Source of the DNA: an uncultured Candidatus Entotheonella sp.
GTDB lineage: Bacteria > Tectomicrobia > Entotheonellia > Entotheonellales > Entotheonellaceae
Reading direction: 5' to 3'
Length of the DNA stretch: 64,000 nt
Assembly: GCA_958295825.1 (NCBI GenBank)
Contig: OY282375.1
Coordinates: 2,279,489 to 2,343,488 of the forward strand
Below, piece by piece: positions 22,957 to 30,754 of the stretch; the stretch's first letter is position 1; the number at the start of each line of letters is the position of its first letter. The notes beneath the pieces were generated by a model. It was not told where the DNA came from and ran no database searches. It was given only the letters and a program-made list of their open reading frames with translations. A program made the translations under genes and the position numbers.

Positions 22957-23976
22957 TTACCGGGTGAGTTCCTCACGGACGATACGGGTCCCGGCGACCA
23001 TGGCGCGCAGCTTGCCCACCGCCATGCCGCGCGGGCTCCAGCCAAACCCGCAATCGGGGTTGATATACACCTTGTCGGCGTCGGCGTACTTGAGGACCTG
23101 ACGCAGCCGCGCTGCCACGTCCCCCGCCGTTTCCGGGTGAAACGACTTCACGTCGATGATGCCGGCGCCCAGTTCCCGTCCGTCGTTCCACGCTCGCCAT
23201 TTCTCGATCTCGGCCATCTCGCGGCTGGCGTACTCCAGCACGAATTGATCGGCGCGCGCTTCCAGGGCGCCGGGGAAGTAGTTGCCGTAATGGCGCTGGA
23301 ATCGCGCCCTGCCGAAGCGGTTGCCGAAGCAGATGTGAAACGCCAGCTTGGCCTCTACGCCCTCCGTGGCGAGGTTGAACAGGCGGGCCATTTCGGCGCC
23401 GGTCACATTGCCGCGCGCTGGCTCGTCGATCTGAATGAAGCGCGCCCCGGCGTCGACCAGCGCCTTGAGTTCGGCGTTGATTACGTGGGCGAACTCCTCG
23501 GCCACCGCCACCGTGTCGCTGTAGAAATTATTGGGCCGGATGCGCGAGCCGAAGGTCAGCGGCCCCGCGCACGTCACCTTGGTAGGCTTCTGCGTGTGGG
23601 CGTTCAGGTACTCAAATTCCTGCACGATACCCAGCCCGGTGGGGGCGTTGATCTTGCCCATGGCCTCGTAGCGCGTCTGCTGGTCGTATCCCCAGGGCCC
23701 AGCGTGGCGTGCCGTGGGCAGGGCGCGGATACCATCGATGACGCCGTAGTAACCGTCCACGTAGCCGTCCAGGCGGCGGGATTCGCCGTCGCTGATGATG
23801 TCCACCCCGGCGCGTTCCTGATCCAGGATGGCAACGTCCGTGGCGTCGTCGAGCAACTCCGCCAGATCGTACGGACCCCAGGCGCCCTCGTCGTGCAGGT
23901 CCTTGCAAGCGTGCCACCAGCCGGGCTTGCCGTGCGAGCCGACGACGGTGGTGGGAAGAAGGGGCAGATCGCTCAT
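22957..23976 (-). CDS. MetE C-terminal-like (cobalamin-independent methionine synthase family) protein
   Basis: The 339-residue TIM-barrel protein is of the UROD/MetE-like family, without the N-terminal barrel of true MetE (about 750 residues). Motifs are LLPTTVVGSHGKPGWWHAC at the start, DIISDGESRRLDGYVDGYYG, VTCAGPLTFGSRI, ARFIQIDEPA (the MetE QIDEPA), AFHICFGNRFGRARF (H-x-C zinc ligands) and YINPDCGFGWSPR (second Cys). The zinc site is therefore complete. Stand-alone members transfer methyl groups to thiols or have other roles. The ATG at 23976 has AAGGAG and overlaps the aconitase stop (ATGA). Its position in a methylcitrate-like operon is unusual. Confidence 0.85.
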   Translation of the reverse strand: MSDLPLLPTTVVGSHGKPGWWHACKDLHDEGAWGPYDLAELLDDATDVAILDQERAGVDIISDGESRRLDGYVDGYYGVIDGIRALPTARHAGPWGYDQQTRYEAMGKINAPTGLGIVQEFEYLNAHTQKPTKVTCAGPLTFGSRIRPNNFYSDTVAVAEEFAHVINAELKALVDAGARFIQIDEPARGNVTGAEMARLFNLATEGVEAKLAFHICFGNRFGRARFQRHYGNYFPGALEARADQFVLEYASREMAEIEKWRAWNDGRELGAGIIDVKSFHPETAGDVAARLRQVLKYADADKVYINPDCGFGWSPRGMAVGKLRAMVAGTRIVREELTR

Positions 23977-25898
23977 GTGGTGAACTCCTTTCCGGCGAAT
24001 CGCAGCAGGCCCCCGGCCAGCACGATCTGTCGTTCGCGGTCGGTGAGGGGCAGGTACGTTTCTATGACGCATTGTTGGGTGCGGTTGTGCACCGGGATGT
24101 GCTCGGCGCCGTCCAGCAGGCGCTGCCGCACGTCGGGGATTTCCAGGTGGTCCTCGGGGGCGAGGCGGTCGTAATCGTCTTCGTCGACGAGCGTCAGGGG
24201 CAGCACGGCGTAATTCATCAGGTTAGCGCGATGAATGCGGGCGAACGACTTGGCGATGATGGCCTTGACACCGAAATACATGGGGCACAGGGCGGCGTGT
24301 TCGCGCGAGCTGCCTTGGCCGTAATTATGGCCGCCGATGACGAAGCCGCCGCCCGCTGCCTTGACGCGCTCGACGAACGTCGGATCGACGTAGCGAAACA
24401 GGTATTCGGCAATGGCGGGGACGTTCGAGCGCAACGGTAGCACCGTGGGCCCGGCGGGCAGGATGTGATCGGTGGAGATGTTGTCGTCAAGTTTCAGCAG
24501 CACCTCGCCGGCGAGTGTCTTCTCCAGGTCGCCGCGGCTGGGTAGCGGTTTGATGTTGGGTCCGCGGCGAATCTCGATTTGCGCCGGGTCTTCGGCCGGC
24601 GGCAGCACGCCGGTATCGTCGATGACATAGGCGTCGGGCAGCCCGACGGGTTCGACCGCGACCAGGCGCGGGTCGGCGATTTCGCCGGCCAGGGCCGCGG
24701 CTGCGCAGGCCGCCGGGCTGGCCAGGTAGACGCGGTTGTTGGGGTCGCCCGAGCGTCCGGGGAAATTCCGGTTGAACGAGCGTACCGACACGGCGTCGAA
24801 CGACGGCACCTGCCCCATGCCGGCGCACGGCCCGCAGGCGGATTCCAGAATGCGCGCGCCCGCGGCGATGAGGTCCGCCAGAGCGCCATTGCGAGCGATC
24901 ATCTGCAGCACTTGCCGCGACCCTGGACTGACCACCAGATTGACCCGCTGGTGCACCGTGCGGCCTTTGAGAATGGCGGCGATGGTCATCAGGTCGCTGT
25001 ATGATGAATTGGTGCAGCTGCCGACCGCCACCTGATTGACCGGGATACCGAGCACCTCGCGGATCGGGCAGATGTTGTCCGGGCTCGATGGCTGCGCAAT
25101 CAACGGCTCCAGGGTGTCGAGGTCGATGCGCAGGTGCTCGTCGTACGCAGCCCCGTCCACCGCGGCCAGCGGGGTGAAGGCGTCCAGCCGTTGCTGCCGT
25201 TCGAGATACGCCGCGGTATGCTCGTCGCTCGGGAAGATCGACGTGGTGGCGCCGAGCTCGGCCCCCATGTTGGTAATGGTGGCGCGCTCCGGCACGTCGA
25301 GGTGCGCCACGCCGGGGCCGTAATACTCGAGCACGCGGCCCACGCCACCCTTGACGGTCAGCCGCCGCAGCACCTCGAAAATCACGTCCTTGGCCGTCAC
25401 CCCAGGTTGCAGGCGGCCGTGCAACTCCACCCCCAGCACCTTCGGCATGCGCATGTTATAGGCGCTTCCCGCCATGGCCAGGGCGACGTCCAGGCCGCCG
25501 GCGCCGATGGCCAGTACGCCCATGCCGCCGCACGTCGGGGTGTGGCTGTCGGTGCCCAGCAGCGTGGTGCCCGGCACCGCGTAGCGTTCGAGGTGCACCT
25601 GATGGCAGATGCCGTTGCCGGGACGCGAGTAGTGCAGGCCGTACTTGGCGGCGACGTCCTGCAGGTAGACGTGGTCGTCGGCGTTGCGGAAGTCGCCCTG
25701 CAGCATGTTGTGATCGACGTAGCTCACCGACAGTTGCGTCTGCACGCGCGGCACGCCGATGGCCTCAAATTGCAGGTACGACAGCGTGCCGGTGGCGTCT
25801 TGGGACAGCGTCTGATCGATGCGCAGGGAGATTTCCGAGCCCGGCGTCAGGTCGCCGCTGACGAGATGGGCCTGGATTAATTGGCGAGTGAGATTCAT
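23973..25898 (-). CDS. Aconitase family hydratase (Aquifex-type, 641 aa)
   Basis: The protein has the aconitase architecture. The substrate and cluster domains are marked by YVDHNMLQGDFRNADDH, TLLGTDSHTPTCGGMGVLA, VAVGSCTNSSYSDL (first cluster Cys) and ESACGPCAGMGQVPS (the CGPC pair). The swivel domain carries DNISTDHILPAGP, IGGHNYGQGSSREHAAL and SFARIHRANLMNYAVLPL. Length fits the shorter Aquifex-type putative aconitases, not AcnA/AcnD (about 860-900). It isomerises a tricarboxylate (citrate, methylcitrate or homocitrate type) using a 4Fe-4S cluster. It lies between PrpF (15-bp gap) and the MetE-like gene (4-bp overlap). Confidence 0.9.
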   Translation of the reverse strand: MNLTRQLIQAHLVSGDLTPGSEISLRIDQTLSQDATGTLSYLQFEAIGVPRVQTQLSVSYVDHNMLQGDFRNADDHVYLQDVAAKYGLHYSRPGNGICHQVHLERYAVPGTTLLGTDSHTPTCGGMGVLAIGAGGLDVALAMAGSAYNMRMPKVLGVELHGRLQPGVTAKDVIFEVLRRLTVKGGVGRVLEYYGPGVAHLDVPERATITNMGAELGATTSIFPSDEHTAAYLERQQRLDAFTPLAAVDGAAYDEHLRIDLDTLEPLIAQPSSPDNICPIREVLGIPVNQVAVGSCTNSSYSDLMTIAAILKGRTVHQRVNLVVSPGSRQVLQMIARNGALADLIAAGARILESACGPCAGMGQVPSFDAVSVRSFNRNFPGRSGDPNNRVYLASPAACAAAALAGEIADPRLVAVEPVGLPDAYVIDDTGVLPPAEDPAQIEIRRGPNIKPLPSRGDLEKTLAGEVLLKLDDNISTDHILPAGPTVLPLRSNVPAIAEYLFRYVDPTFVERVKAAGGGFVIGGHNYGQGSSREHAALCPMYFGVKAIIAKSFARIHRANLMNYAVLPLTLVDEDDYDRLAPEDHLEIPDVRQRLLDGAEHIPVHNRTQQCVIETYLPLTDRERQIVLAGGLLRFAGKEFTT

Positions 25899-25913
25899 GC
25901 GGGGCTCCTCCGG

Positions 25914-27092
25914 CTAGCAGGCGTTGAACCAAGGCTTGCCGGCCATGGTGCTGCGCGGGACGAGGATGGTGCCCTCCATAATGCGGCGGGCGGTGCGCTG
26001 TGTAGTGACGCTTTCGACTTGCCAGACACCGTCCTTCTGATGCACCTGGGCGGCGATTTCCATGATCCCGGCGGGATGGCCGAGGCGCAGGCGCGCGCCG
26101 CGTTCGGGGCGGGCGACCTCGTGCACCACGGTGCCCTCCACGGCTGCGGCCACCGCGGTGCACATGGAGGCGGTGCCGGGAAACGTGCGGTGGGTGTTGC
26201 GCATGGAAATGGCCCGCGCTACCACGTCGATACGCTCCGCGGTGATGGCCTTGCCCGCGCTGCTGGCGTAATCCGCCGGGGGCGCGACGAGGGCGACCTT
26301 GGGCACGGCCTTGACCGTGTCGGCGGCCTGCTGCACGTCACCCGCCAGCCCGAGCAACACGGCGGCGCGGCAGCGAATTTCTTCCAGCACCGCCTGCAAG
26401 CCGGTATCGGCGTCCAATTGCGGCGCCAGCAAGGTGGCATCGACGCCCAACTCTTCGGCGCGCACGTAAACCACGGGCAGCGCGGCGTCCACCAGCGAAA
26501 TGCTGACTTGGCGCCCATCCGCCAGATTGATCTGCTGCCGGGGCTGTCCGGTGGGCAGCAGGTCACCGCCCAGCGTACCGCCCGGTTCCAGGTATTCCAG
26601 GGCGATGCGCGCGCCGGTGCCCGGCACGCCATCGACCGTGTAGTCGCCCTCGACTATCGCGTGGCCGTCCTGCACCGGCACGTGGGCGACGTAGCGCTTG
26701 CCGGTGTTGGTGGCCAACACCCACACGCGCGTCACCGGCTCGACCGGCTGCACCAAGCCTTCGTCGATGGCAAAAGGTCCGACCGCCGCCGACATGTTGC
26801 CGCAGGTGCCGCGCCAATCGACGAGCGGCTTGTGCACGTCCACCTGCGCGAAGTTGAAGGTTACGTCGGCCTCCGGGCCGTCGCACGACCCGATGATGGC
26901 GGCCTTGCTGAGCGATGAAATGCCGCCGCCCAGGCCGTCGATCTGCCGCCCGTACGGATCGGGACTGCCGAGGGCCGTCAGGATGATGGCGTTGCGGGTA
27001 GCGGCGTCGTAAGGCTGCATGGCCGCCTGGGTGAAGAACACGGCGCGGCTGGTGCCGCCGCGCATGAACACCGCCGGGATTTTGTGTTGCAT
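25914..27092 (-). CDS. prpF: PrpF-family aconitate/methylaconitate isomerase
   Basis: The 392-residue protein has the PrpF fold (diaminopimelate-epimerase-like). Landmarks are IPAVFMRGGTSRAVFF, IDGLGGGISSLSKAAI, DWRGTCGNMSAAVGPFAI (the CGNMS loop) and RTFPGTASMCTAVAAAVEGT. Characterised PrpF converts trans- to cis-2-methylaconitate in propionate catabolism together with AcnD; relatives act on other aconitate-like acids. Its place between citrate synthase (16-bp gap) and an aconitase supports a methylcitrate-type role. The symbol is by family; the actual substrate is not proven. Confidence 0.88.
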   Translation of the reverse strand: MQHKIPAVFMRGGTSRAVFFTQAAMQPYDAATRNAIILTALGSPDPYGRQIDGLGGGISSLSKAAIIGSCDGPEADVTFNFAQVDVHKPLVDWRGTCGNMSAAVGPFAIDEGLVQPVEPVTRVWVLATNTGKRYVAHVPVQDGHAIVEGDYTVDGVPGTGARIALEYLEPGGTLGGDLLPTGQPRQQINLADGRQVSISLVDAALPVVYVRAEELGVDATLLAPQLDADTGLQAVLEEIRCRAAVLLGLAGDVQQAADTVKAVPKVALVAPPADYASSAGKAITAERIDVVARAISMRNTHRTFPGTASMCTAVAAAVEGTVVHEVARPERGARLRLGHPAGIMEIAAQVHQKDGVWQVESVTTQRTARRIMEGTILVPRSTMAGKPWFNAC

Positions 27093-27108
27093 GGCTGCGA
27101 CCCTCGCG

Positions 27109-28230
27109 TTACGCCCCGACCTTGCGGTTGCGGTGGCCGACGTACAGCGCCCGCGGCCGGATCAGGCGGTTGTTGGCGTACTGTTCCAGGATGTGCGCGG
27201 ACCAGCCGACGATGCGCGTGCTGGCGATCACGTTGGTGAAGATGCTCAGCGGGAAGCCCAAGTGATACAGCACCGGCGCCGCAAAGTAGTCCACGTTGGC
27301 GATGATGCCCTTGGTGTCGCGCATTCGCTGCTCGGCGGCGGTGGCGATGGCGAACCACTTGTCGTCGCCGCTGGCCCGGCCGAGCTTCTCTGCCATGCCG
27401 CGAAGCTGGGCGGCGCGCGGATCGCCGGCGCGGTACACGCGGTGGCCGAAGCCGGGCAGCTTGCGTCGCGCCGCCAGCGCCTCGTCGACGAACGCCGCGG
27501 CGCGGTCGGCCGAGCCGATGTCGATCAGCATGCGCATCACGTCGTCGATGGCGCCGCCGTGCAGCGGGCCCTTGATGGCGCCAAGACCCGCCACCACCGC
27601 GGAATACAGGTCGGCCTCGGTGCCCACGACCACGCGGCAGGCGAACGTCGAGGCGTTGGTTTCGTGTTCGGCGTACAGGATGAGCATAGCGTCGAAGGTG
27701 CGGGTCGTGGTGTCGTCCGGGGTCTCGCCGGTGAGCATATAGCAGTAGTTGGCGGCGTGGCCGAGGTCGGCGCGCGGGGCGACCGGCTCCTGCCCCTGTT
27801 GCAGGCGTGCCTGCGCCGCCACGATGGTGGGCATCTGCGCCGTCAGCGCCATAGCCTTTCTCTGGTTGTCCGCAGCGCCGATGTCCTCGGCCTGCGCGTC
27901 CATGGCACCGAGCCACGATACCACGGTGCGCAGCGCCGCCATGGGATGGGCCGAGGCCGGCAGGCCGCGCAATATGCCGATCAGTGCCTCGGGAACCGCC
28001 CGCTGGCCGGCGAGCTCGGCGCTGAACGCCGCGAGCTCGTCATCGCTCGGCAGCCTGTCGTTCCACAGCAGGTAGGCTGCCTGCTCGAACGTCAGATTCT
28101 GCGCAATGTCCTGAATGTCGTAACCGCGAAACGACAACTCGGGGATGGCTCCGTCGATGAACGCGATGCTCGACTCGAAGGCCAGAACGCCCTCGAGCCC
28201 CGAAATGACCTGTTGGCTTGCCTCAGTCAT
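27109..28230 (-). CDS. Citrate/2-methylcitrate synthase
   Basis: The 373-residue citrate synthase is of the short (type I dimeric) class. Motifs are GLEGVLAFESSIAFIDGAI, LSFRGYDIQDIA, LYAEHETNASTFACRVVVGT (catalytic His), KGPLHGGAIDDVM (second His), KLPGFGHRVYRAGDPRA, and VDYFAAPVLYHLGFPLSIFT (catalytic Asp region normally near VDFY). Length and motif forms suit either citrate or 2-methylcitrate synthase. PrpF and an aconitase downstream favour 2-methylcitrate synthase, but sequence alone cannot separate them. It is the first gene of a five-gene operon; the promoter must lie in 28231-28556. Confidence 0.9.
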   Translation of the reverse strand: MTEASQQVISGLEGVLAFESSIAFIDGAIPELSFRGYDIQDIAQNLTFEQAAYLLWNDRLPSDDELAAFSAELAGQRAVPEALIGILRGLPASAHPMAALRTVVSWLGAMDAQAEDIGAADNQRKAMALTAQMPTIVAAQARLQQGQEPVAPRADLGHAANYCYMLTGETPDDTTTRTFDAMLILYAEHETNASTFACRVVVGTEADLYSAVVAGLGAIKGPLHGGAIDDVMRMLIDIGSADRAAAFVDEALAARRKLPGFGHRVYRAGDPRAAQLRGMAEKLGRASGDDKWFAIATAAEQRMRDTKGIIANVDYFAAPVLYHLGFPLSIFTNVIASTRIVGWSAHILEQYANNRLIRPRALYVGHRNRKVGA

Positions 28231-28556
28231 GATTACCCTCGCATGTGCCGCTTCTGGCTGGCAGGATTTGAGTTCTGGCAGTCGGGCGCCTTTTGGCTAG
28301 CAGGCTTGGAATGGCGCCTGGTTACGGCGTGTCGGTTAGAGATGTGCTGGAACCGTCCGGCAGGGTGCGCAGTGTAGCGGCAGTCGGTGGCAAGATCAAG
28401 CGATGCGGCGGGATGCGACAGGCCGTAACAAGGCGCCCAGGCCGCCGCTCGCGGCGGTTTGTTTCGCCGGGATGGGCCGACTACAATAGCCCGCCCGCAG
28501 CCGTGCGGGGCGGCTTGGCGGCGGCGTGAATCGACACAGCGTTAGAAAGGAACAGC
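28231..28556. other. Divergent intergenic region, no gene
   Basis: 326 bp lie between the divergent citrate synthase and enoyl-CoA hydratase genes. It contains several short TTTTGGCTAGCAGG / CTGGCAGG-like direct repeats near 28255-28305 but no convincing coding frame, RNA or consensus promoter. It must hold the promoters of both operons. A GAAAGGAAC ribosome site precedes the hydratase. Confidence 0.5.
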
Positions 28557-29381
28557 ATGGCTTACGAGACCCTCAAACTCACACAGGATGGCGCGGTGCT
28601 GACCCTGACCGTGAACCGTCCGGAAGTCCTCAACGCCCAGAGCCGCGTCATGCTCGAAGAATTCGACCGCGCCCTGATGGACGCCATGGCGGATGACACG
28701 ATCCGGGTGGTTATCGTGGCCGGCGCCGGGACTCACTTTTCCGCCGGGCACGACATCGGCAGCCCGCAGGAGCGCGCCGACCGTGAGCGCCGCCCCTGGC
28801 CGGCGGGCATCTCCGGGGAATACCTGCGCGCCTGGAACTTGTACATCGACACTGGCTTTCGCTGGCGCGACTGTCCCAAGCCGACCATCGCCCAGGTGCA
28901 AGGCTATTGCATCATGGGCGGCCTTATGCTGGCGTCGGCGTGCGACCTGATTATCGCCGCCGATGACGCCAAGTTCTGCGACCGCACGGTGCGCTGGGGC
29001 GGCGCGCACGTGCAGTACGCCAGCCTGGCGTGGGACATCGGGGTGCGCAAGGCCAAGGAATACCTGTTCACCGGCGACTGGATCAGCGCCGATGAGGCCT
29101 GCCGGCTGGGCTTGGTCAACCGCGTGGTGCGGCGCGACGACCTGGAGCAGGAAACCATGGCGCTGGCGCAGCGCATTGCCATGCAGGACCCGTTCGCCCT
29201 GCGCATGGCCAAGTTCTCGCTCAACCAGATGCAGGACGAAATGGGCTACCGAACCGGCGTCACCGGCGCGTTTCAGACCTATGCCGTCACCCGCGCCTAT
29301 CGGCTCGACCACGGGGAACAGACACTCGCCGGCTCCGACCGTGCCCGGCAGCGTGACGAGGCGTTTGGCGACAACCGCTGA
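28557..29381 (+). CDS. Enoyl-CoA hydratase/isomerase family protein
   Basis: The 274-residue crotonase has LTLTVNRPEVLNAQSRVMLE, the oxyanion hole segment VVIVAGAGTHFSAGHDIGSP and IAQVQGYCIMGGLMLASACDLIIAAD. The usual catalytic Glu of hydratases around VRWGGAHVQYASLAWDIG is not obvious, so isomerase, hydrolase or decarboxylase activity is possible. GAAAGGAAC lies 4 nt upstream of the ATG. It is followed 35 bp later by a UMF1 permease on the same strand. Confidence 0.9.
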   Translation: MAYETLKLTQDGAVLTLTVNRPEVLNAQSRVMLEEFDRALMDAMADDTIRVVIVAGAGTHFSAGHDIGSPQERADRERRPWPAGISGEYLRAWNLYIDTGFRWRDCPKPTIAQVQGYCIMGGLMLASACDLIIAADDAKFCDRTVRWGGAHVQYASLAWDIGVRKAKEYLFTGDWISADEACRLGLVNRVVRRDDLEQETMALAQRIAMQDPFALRMAKFSLNQMQDEMGYRTGVTGAFQTYAVTRAYRLDHGEQTLAGSDRARQRDEAFGDNR

Positions 29382-29416
29382 GGCGCGTTCGGACTGTCAG
29401 GAGGGAAAACGGCCTG

Positions 29417-30754
29417 ATGCAGGCGAATCGTCACACGTTTTTGCAGCGGCTTGGCCTTGACCGCCCCGAACTGCGCGCCTGGGCCATGTACGACCTGGCG
29501 AACTCGGCGTTCATGACCACGGTGGTGGGCGCCGTGTTTCCCATCTACTTCAGCGCCGTCGCGGCTGCCGAGATGCCGGCGCCCATGGCCACGGCGCGCT
29601 TCGCCGCAGCGACGACCATCGCCCTGGCCGTCGTGGCGATTCTGGCGCCGTTTCTGGGCGCCCTGGCCGATTTTGCCGCCATGAAGAAAAAGCTCCTGGC
29701 GGCTTTTCTGGTTCTGGGTGCAGGGGCCTGCGGCGGCATGTTTTTCATCCATCGCGGCGAGTGGATGCTTGGCGCCAGCCTGTTTATCCTCGCCAATATC
29801 GGCGCTTCCGGGTCGTTCATTTTCTATGACGCGCTGTTGCCGCACGTGGCGCGGCCGGACGAGATGGACCGGGTGTCCTCGGCGGGGTACGCGCTGGGCT
29901 ACCTGGGAGGCGGGGTTTTGCTGGCGGTCAATCTGGCATGGATCCAGTTTCCCACGGCCTTCGGGATGGCGGACGCCGCGGCGGGCAGCCGCTGGGCATT
30001 TCTGAGCGTGGCGGGGTGGTGGCTGCTGTTCTCGGTGCCACTGTTTCGCCGCGTTCCCGAGCCGCCGCGCGCGCTGGCGGTTGGCGAGAACAGCGATTTT
30101 TCACCCGTACGCGGTGCACTGGGCCGCATGCGGGCGACGCTGCGCGAACTGCGTGCTTATCCGCAGGCGTTTCTGTTACTGGTCGCCTTTCTGGTCTACA
30201 ACGACGGCATCGGCACCATTATCCGCATGGCGACGGTATACGGCGCCGAGATCGGCATCGGGCAAGGGGCGCTCATGGGCGCCTTTCTGATCGTGCAGTT
30301 CGTCGGCATTCCGTTCGCCTTCCTGTTCGGCGGGCTGGCATCCCGCATCGGCGCCAAGCGCAGCATTTTCCTCGCTCTGGCGGTGTATGCCGGGGTCAGC
30401 GTGCTTGGGTATTACATGAAGACAGCGGCCCACTTCATCATCCTGGCCGTGCTGGTCGGCATGGTCCAGGGCGGCTGCCAGGCGCTTTCCCGCTCCCTGT
30501 TCGCCAGCATGATTCCACGCCACCGCTCGACCGAGTTTTTCGCCTTCTTTGCTGTCTTCGAAAAATTCGCCGGCATCCTCGGCCCGGCCATCTTCGCCGG
30601 CACCATCGCCCTCACCGGTTCCAGCCGCAACGCCATCCTCGCCGTGATCACCTTCTTCGTTGTCGGCGGCGGCTTGCTCGCCTTCGTCAACGTCCCCGAG
30701 GGCCAACGCTTCGCCCGGCAGGCCGAACAGGCTTTCTCTGATGCTGCGCGGTGA
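29417..30754 (+). CDS. MFS permease, UMF1 (Atg22-like) family
   Basis: The 445-residue membrane protein is predicted to have 11-12 helices. It begins with the UMF1 signature RAWAMYDLANSAFMTTVVGAV, continues with FLGALADFAAMKKKLLAAFL, FIFYDALLPHVARPDEMDRV and SSAGYALGYLGGGVLLAVN, then LVAFLVYNDGIGTIIRMATV and MVQGGCQALSRSLFASMIPR. The YDLANSAF and VQGG-QA-SRSL motifs are diagnostic. Substrates in bacteria are unknown; the fungal relative Atg22 exports amino acids from vacuoles. Its last 68 bp overlap the 3' end of the convergent nuclease-methylase gene. Confidence 0.92.
   Translation: MQANRHTFLQRLGLDRPELRAWAMYDLANSAFMTTVVGAVFPIYFSAVAAAEMPAPMATARFAAATTIALAVVAILAPFLGALADFAAMKKKLLAAFLVLGAGACGGMFFIHRGEWMLGASLFILANIGASGSFIFYDALLPHVARPDEMDRVSSAGYALGYLGGGVLLAVNLAWIQFPTAFGMADAAAGSRWAFLSVAGWWLLFSVPLFRRVPEPPRALAVGENSDFSPVRGALGRMRATLRELRAYPQAFLLLVAFLVYNDGIGTIIRMATVYGAEIGIGQGALMGAFLIVQFVGIPFAFLFGGLASRIGAKRSIFLALAVYAGVSVLGYYMKTAAHFIILAVLVGMVQGGCQALSRSLFASMIPRHRSTEFFAFFAVFEKFAGILGPAIFAGTIALTGSSRNAILAVITFFVVGGGLLAFVNVPEGQRFARQAEQAFSDAAR

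Noticed and set aside
27019..28377. 452-codon plus-strand frame opposite citrate synthase
   Set aside because: Antisense to a complete citrate synthase; no similarity or ribosome site.
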